Origin: Aliagarivorans taiwanensis DSM 22990
GTDB lineage: Bacteria > Pseudomonadota > Gammaproteobacteria > Enterobacterales > Celerinatantimonadaceae
Direction of reading: 5' to 3'
DNA length: 64,000 nucleotides
NCBI RefSeq assembly: GCF_000429505.1
Contig: NZ_AUBZ01000022.1
Location: 25,251-89,250, forward strand
Shown: positions 8,010 to 17,093 of the stretch, one piece after another
Numbering within the stretch: position 1 is the stretch's first letter
How the letters are laid out: each line of letters starts with the position of its first letter
The notes under the pieces: generated by a model
Seen by the model: only the letters and a program-made list of their open reading frames with translations
Told to the model about the DNA's origin: nothing
The model's database searches: none
Translations under genes and position numbers: made by a program

Positions 8010-9230
8010 ATGACATCCCTACCCAGAGAGTTGCGTCAGTATCTGCTGATCACCTTTAACTACTGGAACTTCACCATCACCGACGGCGCCCTGCGCATGT
8101 TGGTGGTGCTGTACTTCCACCAGCTCGGCTATGCGCCCTTGGCCATTGCCATGCTGTTCTTGTTCTACGAGTTCTTTGGCGTAGTCACCAACCTGGTCGG
8201 TGGCTGGTTGGGCGCACGGGTTGGCCTCAACCACACCATGAACATCGGTCTGGCGATGCAGATCGTAGCACTGCTGGCGATGGCGCTGCCCAGCGCTTAC
8301 TTAACCGTGCCATTGGTGATGGCGGCGCAAGCCATCTCCGGCATCGCCAAAGACCTTAACAAGATGAGCGCCAAAAGCAGCGTGAAAACCTTAGTAACCG
8401 GCGATCAGCAACACGCGTTGTACAAGTGGGTGGCGATCCTCACCGGATCTAAGAATGCGCTAAAAGGCTTTGGCTTCTTCTTGGGCGGTGCGCTGCTCTA
8501 CACCATCGGCTTCCAAGCCGCGATGCTGGCGATGGCGGCGGTGCTGGGCGTTGTATTGGTGATGAGTCTGCTGATGCTGGACCGGGATCTGGGTAAGGCT
8601 AAGAATAAACCGAAGTTCTCGGCGATCTTCTCCAAAAGCCCCTCGGTGAACGTCCTCTCTGGGGCTCGGCTATTCCTGTTTGCCGCGCGCGACGTGTGGT
8701 TTGTGGTTGCGCTGCCGGTCTACCTGGGCGCAACTCTGGGCTGGAGTCACCTGCAAACAGGCAGCTTTATGGCATGCTGGGTGGTGGCCTACGGGATTGT
8801 GCAAGGCTTTGCACCTAAGCTCACCGGTAGCCAAGCGGGGCGCACGCCAGATGGCCGTGGCGCACTACTGTGGGCCATGATACTGGCTGCAATTACCGGT
8901 GTTCTTGCATTGCTGGTCCAGCTGGAATGGCATCCGGCGCTAAGCATCGTGGTGGGCCTGATGATCTTTGGTCTGGTGTTCGCGGTGAACTCCTCACTGC
9001 ACTCCTACCTGATCGTCAGCTACGCCAAAGAGGATGGCGTCAGCCTGGACGTGGGCTTTTACTATATGGCCAACGCCATGGGCCGCTTGGTCGGCACCGT
9101 GCTCTCGGGTCTGGTATTCCAGTATGCAGGTCTGGCGGCCTGCCTGTGGATAGCCACCGCCATGTTGGTGATCACCAGCGTGATTTCCATCGCCCTGCCC
9201 CGGCACGATAGCCACCCTGCGGTTAACTAG
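8010..9230 (+). CDS. arsJ: ArsJ organoarsenical efflux permease (MFS)
   Basis: A 406-aa inner-membrane major facilitator protein with about 12 hydrophobic segments (early LRQYLLITFNYWNFTITDG, then KDLNKMSAKSSVK in the central part). ArsJ exports 1-arseno-3-phosphoglycerate, the unstable product of the upstream GAPDH, which decays outside to arsenate. It is translationally close to the GAPDH gene (2-base gap) and is the last gene of the arsenic operon. Its 3' end overlaps the convergent MFS gene by 8 bases. Length and partner gene fit ArsJ well. Confidence 0.85.
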   Translation: MTSLPRELRQYLLITFNYWNFTITDGALRMLVVLYFHQLGYAPLAIAMLFLFYEFFGVVTNLVGGWLGARVGLNHTMNIGLAMQIVALLAMALPSAYLTVPLVMAAQAISGIAKDLNKMSAKSSVKTLVTGDQQHALYKWVAILTGSKNALKGFGFFLGGALLYTIGFQAAMLAMAAVLGVVLVMSLLMLDRDLGKAKNKPKFSAIFSKSPSVNVLSGARLFLFAARDVWFVVALPVYLGATLGWSHLQTGSFMACWVVAYGIVQGFAPKLTGSQAGRTPDGRGALLWAMILAAITGVLALLVQLEWHPALSIVVGLMIFGLVFAVNSSLHSYLIVSYAKEDGVSLDVGFYYMANAMGRLVGTVLSGLVFQYAGLAACLWIATAMLVITSVISIALPRHDSHPAVN

Positions 9231-10473
9231 CCGCTAGCCCCTTATCCTGCTCGGAGCGCTTGCTTCGGGCGGGGTCTTGCAAGCTAACAAAAGCCACCAG
9301 CGCCAACACGCTCAGTGTCACCACCGACACGCCAACCACTCCCAGCCACGCCCAGCGCTGATAGAACGGTTCAATCATAAAAGCCCCTAGCGCAGCCCCC
9401 AGGTAGTAGCTGATTACATAGAGCGCCGAGGCGCTGGCCTTGGCCTGAGTCGCCCGTTGATTCACATAGGCGCTGGCCTGAGAGTGGGTGAGGAAAAAGC
9501 CACTGCTGAGCAGGGCCAAGGCGGCCAGAATCAATAGCAAGTTGCCGGTGGCCGATAACAAGCTAGCGCCAATCATCACCAGCAAGCCACAGCTTATACC
9601 ACGACGCATTCCCCAGCGCTGTGCCAAACGCCCGGACTGAGTCGCCGTAAAAGTACCCGCCAGATAGGCGAGAAACAGCATCGACAACCAACTGGACGGC
9701 AGCTCATAGGGCGGCTCCGCCAACAAGAAGGTTAGGTAGTTAAACTGCTGGGTGAAGATACCGAAGCCCCCACCGCCCACCGCAAAGGCCACTAATAGCG
9801 GCCAGCGTTTTAGGTGCAAGCCATAGTTACTTAGACTCTGGAGCAAACGCCAGGGTTTGCGCTCGCGTGGTGGCTCATCGGGCAACAGGTAGTGAACCAG
9901 TGTCGCCACCACCAAACTTAAGGCCGCTATCGCCATAAATGCCCACTGCCACGAGCCCATCAGCTCAGCTCCCCAGCCAGAAATCAGACGCCCACCAATC
10001 CCGCCAATGGAGTTGGCGGCGATAAAGATCCCCACCGCTTTGATAAGCTTAGGCGGCTCGAGCAGCTCGCCGAGGAAGGCCACCGCCACCGCCGGTATGC
10101 CGGCCAGTACCAATCCTTGGGCAAAGCGCAGTGCCAGCAAGTAATTAAAATCCAGCTCACCAGCAAAGGCGATCACCAAGGTCAGCAATGGGCTAAACCA
10201 CAACGAGCCCAGCAAGATCTTACGTCGTCCAAAGCTATCGGATGCCGAGGCCAGCACCGCCAAGCCCAACGCCAGCCCCAGCATGGCATAAGAGAGCATT
10301 CCGCTGGCTTCAAGGGTCGAGAGCTGGTAGCGCTCGCGAAACATCGGCAGCAAGGGCTGCACCAGATACAGATTGAAGAAGGTAATCAATGAGGCCAACG
10401 ATACCGCCAGGGTCGCCCGCCAAAATGTCGAATTAAGCAAGTGCCCTCCCTGGGTAATTCTCACAAGATACAT
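9223..10473 (-). CDS. MFS transporter, YnfM-like
   Basis: A 12-segment major facilitator of up to 416 aa, in the group of drug/arabinose-type exporters related to E. coli YnfM (the motif SDSFGRRKILLGSLW lies after segment 2). Its substrate is unknown. The frame opens at ATG 10473, but a strong ribosome site (GGGAGGG) sits just before an in-frame TTG at 10440, giving MLNSTFWRATLAVSL, so that start is more likely. It overlaps arsJ at the 3' ends in convergent orientation and diverges from the first acyltransferase gene, sharing its promoter region. There is no sequence reason to include it in the arsenic operon. Confidence 0.8.
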   Translation of the reverse strand: MYLVRITQGGHLLNSTFWRATLAVSLASLITFFNLYLVQPLLPMFRERYQLSTLEASGMLSYAMLGLALGLAVLASASDSFGRRKILLGSLWFSPLLTLVIAFAGELDFNYLLALRFAQGLVLAGIPAVAVAFLGELLEPPKLIKAVGIFIAANSIGGIGGRLISGWGAELMGSWQWAFMAIAALSLVVATLVHYLLPDEPPRERKPWRLLQSLSNYGLHLKRWPLLVAFAVGGGGFGIFTQQFNYLTFLLAEPPYELPSSWLSMLFLAYLAGTFTATQSGRLAQRWGMRRGISCGLLVMIGASLLSATGNLLLILAALALLSSGFFLTHSQASAYVNQRATQAKASASALYVISYYLGAALGAFMIEPFYQRWAWLGVVGVSVVTLSVLALVAFVSLQDPARSKRSEQDKGLAAS

Positions 10474-10474
10474 G

Positions 10475-10503
10475 GGGTTTTGTTAAGTTCATCCTACTGC
10501 CTG
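10475..10503 (+). repeat. Duplicated promoter-region repeat, copy A
   Basis: 29 bases here are identical to 11841-11869. Each copy ends 53 bases before the ATG of one of the two paralogous acyltransferase genes, and the following 53 bases are also similar (both contain GTGAAATAATG). The upstream control region was therefore duplicated together with the gene. Confidence 0.85.
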
Positions 10504-10556
10504 AGAGTGTAACGGTGAAATAATGGACCTTTCTACTAGCCAAAAGCCGCATCCCT

Positions 10557-11810
10557 ATGACTAAGCTGTATCGTCACCTGGAAGCCTACGAGTACATCTT
10601 TGCTGAGGGCTCCGCCCTAGGCTCGATGACCGTGGTTAACCTTGCATTCTTGAAAGGCAAGTTTTACCAACATGCCCTAGCTCGCGCCGTCGAGCGCCTT
10701 CAAAAACAGTTCCAGCCACTTAACGTTGGCATTGCCAAGCACGCAGAGAACTGGCATTTCACCCAAAGCCATCAAGCGGTTGCCATCAGCGTTGAGCTCG
10801 CGCCCGATCCCTCTCGCCTCAAATCTCTGGCCTTCCAAACAATGGAAGAAGAGTGTGAGGCGAGCTTTGACCTAACGGGACCACTGTGGCGTATCAGAGT
10901 TATTCTCGGAAAAGATCAGCATGCACTGTTTTTATCGGCCCATCATAGCATATGCGATGGCATCTCCGTGCAGCTGCTGCTGGACCGCCTGGTGGCAGAG
11001 TTAAACTGCCCGAGCGAGGCCCAAGAGCAAACGCCGATCCCGCCTTCAGGCAGTGACTGCGTTGCCCACCAGCAGACCGATCTGAGCCAAACCCCGTTCA
11101 CCAGCGGCAATGAACCCGAAGATATGAGCGCCTGGGTAGACACCAGCCAGGCAATGACCTTGCGTAACCGTACCGCATGGTTGGATATTGAAAAAAATGA
11201 GCTGAAAAGCTTGCTGCAACAGTGCCGCCAACATGGCGTCACTCTTAATAGCTTGCTGTTTGCGGTCATTGCCAAAGCGCTAGCGAGCATTGCTGAGTGC
11301 CCGGTGAGCCACGTGGAATGTAGCGGCAACGTCAATACTCGCCCCTACTGCCAACCCGAGATCGCCAACCAAGCACTGGGCGTGTTTGCCTCCAGCTTCT
11401 CCATTGATGTGGCCTGCGATGGCAATCCTTGGCAGATGGCCAAGCGCTGCGGTGATGACTTAGCCACCATTATCGACAGCCGTGTCTTTCTTAATACCGC
11501 CAAGCACCAGTGGTATCTGAATATGGCCGACAGCCATACGCCGCCACCGCTCGGGCGCTATACCTGCGCGCACCTATCTAACCTCGGCAGACTTGCCTTC
11601 AGTCAGACTGATCCAACACTGCCACTGCACATCACCGACAGCTATTTCACCTCAGGACAACAGCAATCGGGTTCGGTGTTTTGGGTGGGAGCGGCAACAG
11701 TCGGCTCACGGTTAAATCTGGTGATTAACTGTGTTCAGCCTTTGGTAAGCGAGCCGATGCGGCTGGCGTTTATCGAGCAACTGAAGGATGGCCTGCTGGA
11801 ATTAGCGTAA
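10557..11810 (+). CDS. Condensation-domain superfamily acyltransferase, tandem copy 1
   Basis: A 417-aa protein of the CoA-dependent acyltransferase / NRPS condensation-domain fold, in the group of PapA-like and alcohol acyltransferases. The catalytic motif HHSICDG (HHxxxDG) lies near residue 130, and a later SNLGRL segment (near 341) matches the solvent-channel region of PapA-type enzymes. There is no carrier-protein or adenylation domain, so it acts as a stand-alone acyltransferase; donor and acceptor are unknown. It is followed by a close paralogue (11923) in the same orientation with its own copy of the upstream region. No other biosynthetic gene is nearby. Confidence 0.75.
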   Translation: MTKLYRHLEAYEYIFAEGSALGSMTVVNLAFLKGKFYQHALARAVERLQKQFQPLNVGIAKHAENWHFTQSHQAVAISVELAPDPSRLKSLAFQTMEEECEASFDLTGPLWRIRVILGKDQHALFLSAHHSICDGISVQLLLDRLVAELNCPSEAQEQTPIPPSGSDCVAHQQTDLSQTPFTSGNEPEDMSAWVDTSQAMTLRNRTAWLDIEKNELKSLLQQCRQHGVTLNSLLFAVIAKALASIAECPVSHVECSGNVNTRPYCQPEIANQALGVFASSFSIDVACDGNPWQMAKRCGDDLATIIDSRVFLNTAKHQWYLNMADSHTPPPLGRYTCAHLSNLGRLAFSQTDPTLPLHITDSYFTSGQQQSGSVFWVGAATVGSRLNLVINCVQPLVSEPMRLAFIEQLKDGLLELA

Positions 11811-11840
11811 GCGGCGCAACTCTTACCCATAACATTTGCA

Positions 11841-11869
11841 GGGTTTTGTTAAGTTCATCCTACTGCCTG
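11841..11869 (+). repeat. Duplicated promoter-region repeat, copy B
   Basis: Identical over 29 bases to 10475-10503 and at the same 53-base distance from the ATG of the second acyltransferase gene. It suggests that each paralogue is driven by its own promoter instead of by read-through. Confidence 0.85.
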
Positions 11870-11922
11870 TCATGTTAATAGTGAAATAATGCCCTCTCCT
11901 ATTAACCGATAGCCGTATTCCC

Positions 11923-13179
11923 ATGACAAAGCTGTATCGTCCCCTGGAAGCCTTCGAACATATCTTCGCCGAAGGCTCTGCCGACGGCTCTATGACCGTT
12001 GTCAATCTTGCCTTGCTGGAAGGCACGCTGGAACTGGAAGACATCGCCGCCGCTGCCGATCGCCTGCAAGCCCAGTATCAGATCCTTAATGTCGGGATCG
12101 CTAAACACGGTGAGCGTTGGCACTTTGTGCCCAGCGAGCTCCCCGTATCGATTAACTACGAAGTGACCCCGAGCCACCTCAGCCTCAAGTCCTTCGCCTT
12201 TCAACAAATGGAAGCCGAGTGCGAGATGCGCTTTAACCAGGACGGGCCGCTGTGGCGCATCCGAGTCATCTTAGGGGAGAGCCACCACGCCTTGCTAATT
12301 GCGAGCCACCATAGCATCTGTGACGGCATCTCTGCGCAGCTAATGCTCGACCAGTTGGTAGCCGAGCTCAACGCCCCTAGCCAAACCCAAACCATGGCGC
12401 CCATCCCCAGCTCGGTGAGTCAGTGCGTAATGCACCAAGTGACCGATCTTGAAGACACCCCGTTTACCAGCGAGCGAATACCTGATCGTTTGGCTGCTTG
12501 GGTCGATACTAGCCAGCCGATCACCATGAACAACAGTCTGGCATGGCTGGATATCGAAGATCATTACCTACAAGGCCTGCTGCGCCAATGTCGCCAACAG
12601 GGCGTTACCCTGAACAGCCTGCTGACCAGCGTGATCACCAAGGCTCTGGCGCGAATTGCCACCTCGCCGGTGACTCAAGTTGATTGCAGCGCTAACGCCA
12701 ACGCCCGCCCCTATTGCGACCCTAAATACGCCGATAATGAGTTAGGCGCCTTCGCCGCTTGCTTCTCCATCGATGTCGACACCCGCGACAGCACCTGGCA
12801 GATTGCCCAGAAGACCGGGGCTCAGCTAGCGGCGATTGTGGACAACCGCTCACTGCTCAACAGTTGTAAGCATGAGTGGTTTGAGAAGCGCGCCGAGAAG
12901 GCCTTCCCCTTCCCACCGCTGGGCCGTCATACCTGCTTGCACTTCTCCAATCTGGGAAGGCTTAGCTTTAGCCAATGCGACGAAGCGCTGCCGCTGCGCG
13001 TCACCGATTGCTATTTTAGCTCCGGCCAGCACAAGTCCGGCTCGGTGTTTTGGGTGGGCGCATCCACAGTCAACGGAAGCTTGAACCTGACCATTAACTG
13101 CGTGCGCCCTTTAGTGCCCGACTCGATGAAACTGCAGTTCCTGCAAGAGCTAGAACATGGCCTGATGGCGCTGCTTTAA
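11923..13179 (+). CDS. Condensation-domain superfamily acyltransferase, tandem copy 2
   Basis: A 418-aa paralogue of the preceding gene. Both begin MTKLYR, share FAEGSA, SMTVVNLA and NVGIAKH in order, and keep the catalytic HHSICDG motif and the SNLGRL segment. The middle (residues 35-60 and 150-190) has diverged, which is where the acceptor or acyl donor may be recognised. Both copies look intact, so the duplication is probably functional and not decaying. It ends at a strong hairpin terminator (13191). What it acylates is unknown; the family includes enzymes acting on alcohols, diols and amines. Confidence 0.75.
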   Translation: MTKLYRPLEAFEHIFAEGSADGSMTVVNLALLEGTLELEDIAAAADRLQAQYQILNVGIAKHGERWHFVPSELPVSINYEVTPSHLSLKSFAFQQMEAECEMRFNQDGPLWRIRVILGESHHALLIASHHSICDGISAQLMLDQLVAELNAPSQTQTMAPIPSSVSQCVMHQVTDLEDTPFTSERIPDRLAAWVDTSQPITMNNSLAWLDIEDHYLQGLLRQCRQQGVTLNSLLTSVITKALARIATSPVTQVDCSANANARPYCDPKYADNELGAFAACFSIDVDTRDSTWQIAQKTGAQLAAIVDNRSLLNSCKHEWFEKRAEKAFPFPPLGRHTCLHFSNLGRLSFSQCDEALPLRVTDCYFSSGQHKSGSVFWVGASTVNGSLNLTINCVRPLVPDSMKLQFLQELEHGLMALL

Positions 13180-13190
13180 AACGTAAACCG

Positions 13191-13220
13191 CAGGTAAGCC
13201 ATAGCATTATGGCTTACCTG
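13191..13220 (+). terminator. 13-bp hairpin terminator after the acyltransferase pair
   Basis: A perfect 13-bp stem (13191-13203 with 13208-13220) closed by a 4-base loop GCAT, 11 bases after the stop. The downstream tract is T/C-rich (CTCTTCCTT), not pure T, so termination may be partial. Confidence 0.7.
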
Positions 13221-13536
13221 ACTCTTCCTTCGTTCCCCACTCATTCTTACCTTATTCTCCACCTTGTTTTCCTTCTGGGCTCAGCTTCCGGCGTCGGTTA
13301 GCCCCTGCCAAGCAAAGCTTCCACCACTCAAGACCGCAATGATCCAGCCAAATGAAACAGAAAGGTTTTTGTGACGTTCCTAATAGTTATCGGAGTTAAG
13401 CAGATCTGAGCTTGGCGAAGGTCAAAGCCGACACTAAACTTAAGCTGCTTAGGATGAGGCTGCCCCGTTGCTTGGCGTAGGCCAAGATACAACGAGGGTA
13501 TAACGGCCAGCATTGGCCCCACGCAGGACGCGTGCT
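13221..13536. other. Intergenic region with no recognised gene
   Basis: About 315 bases between the acyltransferase terminator and the next gene. I find no convincing ORF or RNA. A -10-like TATAAC at 13499-13504 lies at a suitable distance to start transcription of the downstream small regulator-like gene; no matching -35 is evident. Confidence 0.4.
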
Positions 13537-14037
13537 ATGACACAAACACAGATTCTTAGTCTAGAACGTAAACAGGTGGTCGACGTGATCACCGAACGAT
13601 TGCTTTTGGGCGATTGGCGGGTCATGACCCTCTCTTACCTTGCCGAATGCGGCGACTGGAGCGAGGAGCAGCTGGCGCAGCTGTTTCCCAGCTATCAGGT
13701 ATTGGTGGTCGCGGTAAATCAAAGCCTGACCCAACACTTCGTTGACCATCTCGATCTTAGCAGCCGTGAGCGCCTGCGAGAGTCGTGGCTGGAGAGCCTC
13801 GATTCCAGCCATTTCAGTGCGATTGTGATGCTGTTTCTCGATGCCTCTCAGGAAGAGAGTGTCGCTTGGCGATTAGCTAATGTGGGTTGGACCGTACTCT
13901 CCAACCAAGTCGCCGCCAAGCTTGGCTATCACGCGGTGAACGAGGACCTGCCTTGGTTGCTGGGCAAATCTATGTTGATGCTGGTGAATCAGCGCAAACA
14001 CTTTCCCACAGCACGGCATACCGCCAAGGCGGGTTAG
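13537..14037 (+). CDS. Small TetR-like putative regulator
   Basis: A 166-aa protein. Residues 10-55 look like a TetR N-terminal domain: a first helix (QVVDVITERLL), a second and third helix pair around YLAECGDWSEEQLAQLFPSY, and the usual LVVAVNQSL that follows. The rest is all-helical without a known motif and is somewhat shorter than a typical TetR (about 190-200 aa). The ATG at 13537 is chosen because AGGAC lies 7 bases upstream; an upstream TTG at 13513 in the same frame has no ribosome site. It overlaps the 3' end of the convergent acetyltransferase gene by 4 bases. Function is tentative. Confidence 0.5.
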   Translation: MTQTQILSLERKQVVDVITERLLLGDWRVMTLSYLAECGDWSEEQLAQLFPSYQVLVVAVNQSLTQHFVDHLDLSSRERLRESWLESLDSSHFSAIVMLFLDASQEESVAWRLANVGWTVLSNQVAAKLGYHAVNEDLPWLLGKSMLMLVNQRKHFPTARHTAKAG

Positions 14038-14567
14038 CGGAGATCTTCCGGTAGCAGCGAGTAGAGTGCGGCGTAGCAGGGTTGCCCATTGTCGGTGACC
14101 CGCTGCCGAGCCAGCGCTTCAAACTGCGCGCCTACTTTCTCAGCGACCCGGCGACTGGCCAAGTTATGTTCGGCAATCACCAACTCTATCCGTCTTAGCT
14201 GGTAGGCCTCAAAGGCATTCTCAGCGAACAAACGCACCGCTTCACTGGCGATCCCTTTGTTGGCACAGGACTCACGCACCCAGTAGCCGAGGTTGCCCAC
14301 TCGGTAGTGCCAATCGATCCGGTTAAGCGCGATACCGCCAACAAACTGTTGGTTGTAGCGATCGAACATCCCCATATCGAAGGCGACGTTCTTGGCCAAG
14401 GCGAGCTGGCTCATCTGCAGCCAGCTCAGGCTCTCTTGCTCTGGGTAGTCTTCGGTCATCCACTCCAGCCAACGCTGGCCGCTGGCGGCACTCTCACGCA
14501 CCGCTTCCGCATGGGCCGGGGCATCGCTATCGAGATAGGGACGAATCGTAATCAGCTGTCCAAACAT
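14034..14567 (-). CDS. GNAT-family N-acetyltransferase, RimJ/RimL type
   Basis: A 177-aa acetyl-CoA-dependent acetyltransferase. It shows the RimL-type order: ITIRPYLDSDAPAHAEAV at the start, GGIALNRIDWHYRVGNLGYW in the central strands, then a motif-A region (GIASEAVRLFAENAF) and RIELVIAEHNLASRRVAEKV. The ATG at 14567 is preceded by a near-perfect AAGGAGGT, which decides the start over longer in-frame options. The substrate could be a ribosomal protein N-terminus, an amino acid or an antibiotic; the sequence does not say. The downstream gene on this strand is absent, so it ends a short transcript. Confidence 0.85.
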   Translation of the reverse strand: MFGQLITIRPYLDSDAPAHAEAVRESAASGQRWLEWMTEDYPEQESLSWLQMSQLALAKNVAFDMGMFDRYNQQFVGGIALNRIDWHYRVGNLGYWVRESCANKGIASEAVRLFAENAFEAYQLRRIELVIAEHNLASRRVAEKVGAQFEALARQRVTDNGQPCYAALYSLLPEDLR

Positions 14568-14587
14568 GGCACCTCCTTTTCCGTAGT

Positions 14588-14941
14588 CTAGGGCACAAGT
14601 GCCAAGTACAGGGCAAAGCCTGCCCAAGAAAGGAGCAACAAGATCCATGGAAGGCGAGGATTGGTCGCTGCATCACTGGAGGTTTGCGGCAATAGTTGGT
14701 TGCTATCAAGCTCAGCAGCCTCAGCTTGACGCGCCTTTTCGCGCTGCTGCTTCTTGCGATGCTTGTCGGCGTCGCGGCGCTTGCTCTTTTGCTGTTTTTT
14801 GTATTGCTCAATGCCCTTTTGAATGCCTTGGGCGATCAACTTGGTTTGTTCTTTGCTTTGACCCGGCCGTTGCGTCGACTTTGCGATGGCCATGGCTTCT
14901 GCCTCAGTTTCTGGGGAAACCTGATTGTGCTGCTTTTTCAT
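14588..14941 (-). CDS. DUF2956 family small membrane protein
   Basis: A 117-aa protein. The N-terminal part (VSPETEAEAMAIAKSTQRPG, then QTKLIAQGIQKGIEQYKKQQ) matches the DUF2956 family of Vibrio/Shewanella-type bacteria. A very basic coiled segment (KSKRRDADKHRKKQQREKAR) follows, and the C-terminus has one hydrophobic helix (LPWILLLLSWAGFALYLALV), so it is likely tail-anchored in the inner membrane. I chose the ATG at 14941, where family similarity starts; the frame is open further upstream. Function is unknown. It lies 20 bases before the acetyltransferase gene and may be co-transcribed with it. Confidence 0.75.
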   Translation of the reverse strand: MKKQHNQVSPETEAEAMAIAKSTQRPGQSKEQTKLIAQGIQKGIEQYKKQQKSKRRDADKHRKKQQREKARQAEAAELDSNQLLPQTSSDAATNPRLPWILLLLSWAGFALYLALVP

Positions 14942-15115
14942 TACTGCCCATTCAGCGATTGCGGAAACGCCCAAGTTAGCCCAATCCCCCACTGAATTAA
15001 AGTTTTTTAAACTGTTAAATAAAGTCGCATAAGTCACCGCCAAACAGGCGCAGATCACTGAATTTTCGCAGTAAAACCAATAAAATTGACCGAGTTTTTC
15101 ATAAGGAACGTGTAC

Positions 15116-16327
15116 ATGTTTAGAACTCCCCTCTTGGGTGCTCAGATGCTGTTGGTTGCCTTTGGCGCAACCACCCTGGTACCCCTACTTACCGGGATCA
15201 GTCCTAACCTGGCGCTACTTGGCGCGGGTGTGGGTACCCTGATCTTCCAACTCTGTACCAAGCGACAGATCCCCATCTACCTAGGTAGTTCGTTTGCCTT
15301 TATCGGACCGATCATCCTCGGCGCTCAGCAGTTTGGCATGCCCGCCACACTCAGCGGATTGATGGCTGCCGGTGTGGTCTTTTTGATTGTCAGTGCCATT
15401 GTGCGCCTGCGCGGCGTTCAAGTCATCGAGCGCTTCCTGCCCCCCGTGGTGGTTGGCCCGGTAATTATGGTGATTGGTCTTGGCCTGGCTCCAGTTGCGG
15501 TAAATATGGCGCTGGGTAAAACCGGTGACGGTGCGGCGCAGTTGGTGCCACAAAACGTAGCGCTAGTGCTATCGCTGGCCTCACTGGTGACCACCATCGC
15601 CATCTCCATCTTCGCCAAAGGCATGCTCAAACTAATGCCGATTATGTGCGGGGTACTGGTAGGTTATGCATTGGCGCTGTTCTACGGCGTGGTGGATTTC
15701 TCAGGGGTTGAAGCGGCCGCGTGGTTGGCCATGCCGGAGTTTGTTCACCCTGAGTTTAACTGGCAAGCCATCCTGTTTATTGCGCCAATCGGCCTGATTG
15801 TCACCATCGAGCACTTCGGCGATATCCTGGCCATCTCGAATGTGACCGGCAAGAACTTTGTTGAGAAGCCGGGTATCCACCGCTCGCTGATGGGTGACGG
15901 CCTGGCTACCATGGCAGCAGCTAGCTTCGGTGGTCCACCGGTGGTGAGCTACGGTGAGGTAACCGGTGCAGTTAGCCTACTGAAAACCTATAACCCGGTG
16001 ATTATGACCTGGACCGCGTGTTTCGCGATTGCTCTGGCCTTTATCGGCAAGACCGGTGCGCTACTGCTGTCGATTCCAGTTCCAGTAATGGGCGGGATCA
16101 TGTGTCTGCTGTTTGGTGCCATCGCCGCAGTGGGTCTGAAAACCCTGATCGACAAGCAAGTGGATATCAACGAGCCACGTAACTTGGTGATTGTATCGGT
16201 GACCTTGGTATTCGGTATCGGCGGTATGGTACTTCAGTGGGGCGACTTTAGCCTGCAAGGCGTAGGTCTGTGCGGTATCGTGGCCATCTTGCTCAATCAG
16301 GTGTTGCCTCAGGCAAAACACGATTAA
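15116..16327 (+). CDS. uraA: NCS2-family nucleobase permease, UraA-like
   Basis: A 403-aa inner-membrane nucleobase:proton symporter, most like uracil permease UraA. It begins with TPLLGAQMLLVAFGATTLVP, has the family segment YLGSSFAFIGPI in the third helix, and keeps the transport glutamate in GLIVTIEHFGDI of the eighth helix. The ATG at 15116 has AAGGA 8 bases upstream; a GTG two codons earlier is also possible. It is alone on its strand, with no upp (uracil phosphoribosyltransferase) gene beside it, and it ends at a strong terminator. Xanthine or other pyrimidine transport cannot be excluded. Confidence 0.85.
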   Translation: MFRTPLLGAQMLLVAFGATTLVPLLTGISPNLALLGAGVGTLIFQLCTKRQIPIYLGSSFAFIGPIILGAQQFGMPATLSGLMAAGVVFLIVSAIVRLRGVQVIERFLPPVVVGPVIMVIGLGLAPVAVNMALGKTGDGAAQLVPQNVALVLSLASLVTTIAISIFAKGMLKLMPIMCGVLVGYALALFYGVVDFSGVEAAAWLAMPEFVHPEFNWQAILFIAPIGLIVTIEHFGDILAISNVTGKNFVEKPGIHRSLMGDGLATMAAASFGGPPVVSYGEVTGAVSLLKTYNPVIMTWTACFAIALAFIGKTGALLLSIPVPVMGGIMCLLFGAIAAVGLKTLIDKQVDINEPRNLVIVSVTLVFGIGGMVLQWGDFSLQGVGLCGIVAILLNQVLPQAKHD

Positions 16328-16346
16328 GCAAACCCGCTATCTACAC

Positions 16347-16378
16347 AACGGCCGCACTGGGCGGCCGTTGTTATTTTT
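16347..16378 (+). terminator. Rho-independent terminator after the UraA-like gene
   Basis: AACGGCCGC (16347-16355) pairs with GCGGCCGTT (16361-16369) around a 5-base loop, followed by GTTATTTTT. Confidence 0.85.
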
Positions 16379-16386
16379 AACCTACG

Positions 16387-16980
16387 CTATAGCCAAAGCA
16401 TCACCACACAAGCAGCGGTCAGGCCGCTCATTGCGCCATTAAACACCCGCTTACTACGCGCATCCTTCAGGCTCAGCGCAATCAACTTACCAAAGATCAC
16501 CCAGCATGAGTTGGTAAACGGGTTCACCATCAAGAAAGCGAGTACCACCCACATCAGCGATAGCCAATAGCCATCACCACTTTGGGTAAAGGTGACCACC
16601 GCCGATGAAGCCATCATCCAGGCCTTTGGGTTGAGGTATTGAAAGGCAAAACTTTGCGAGAAGCGTAGCGGCTTGGCTCGCTCTTCACCCGCAACTTTCG
16701 CTCCTGCGCCAGCCAGCATCTTCCACGCCAGAAACAGTAGGTAGGCAGAGCCGAGTACTTTTAGCCCCCAATGCAGCTGCGGATAGGTTTGCAGCACCCA
16801 CCCCAAACCACAGCCCATCAGCAGTAGCATCGAGCAGATACCAGCAGGGATACCCGCCATATGCGGTAGGCTGCGCCAGTAGCCAAAGTTAACCCCAGAG
16901 TAGGTCAACATCACGTTGTTCGGTCCCGGCGTTCCTGTCATCACAATGGCAAACACAATTAACGCTAATAAACTCTCCAT
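16387..16980 (-). CDS. LysE/RhtB-family amino acid exporter
   Basis: A 197-aa inner-membrane protein with about six hydrophobic segments and the LysE-family signature GTPGPNNVMLTYSGV near residue 17. Family members export amino acids or their analogues. The ATG at 16980 follows AAAGGAGGGG, a strong ribosome site, and is preferred over an upstream ATG at 17004. The divergent neighbour is a MocR-type regulator (17094), 113 bases away, which probably controls it. This exporter-MocR arrangement is common for amino-acid efflux, but the actual substrate cannot be read from sequence. Confidence 0.85.
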   Translation of the reverse strand: MESLLALIVFAIVMTGTPGPNNVMLTYSGVNFGYWRSLPHMAGIPAGICSMLLLMGCGLGWVLQTYPQLHWGLKVLGSAYLLFLAWKMLAGAGAKVAGEERAKPLRFSQSFAFQYLNPKAWMMASSAVVTFTQSGDGYWLSLMWVVLAFLMVNPFTNSCWVIFGKLIALSLKDARSKRVFNGAMSGLTAACVVMLWL

Positions 16981-17093
16981 CGCCCCTCCTTTGTATCGAT
17001 ACAATTAAGCGAATAACTGATATTTGTCGCTCAATAAGTCATGAATCCACCGTATAATGGGCGTTAACTGGATGCAAAGAGATTATTGTCACC

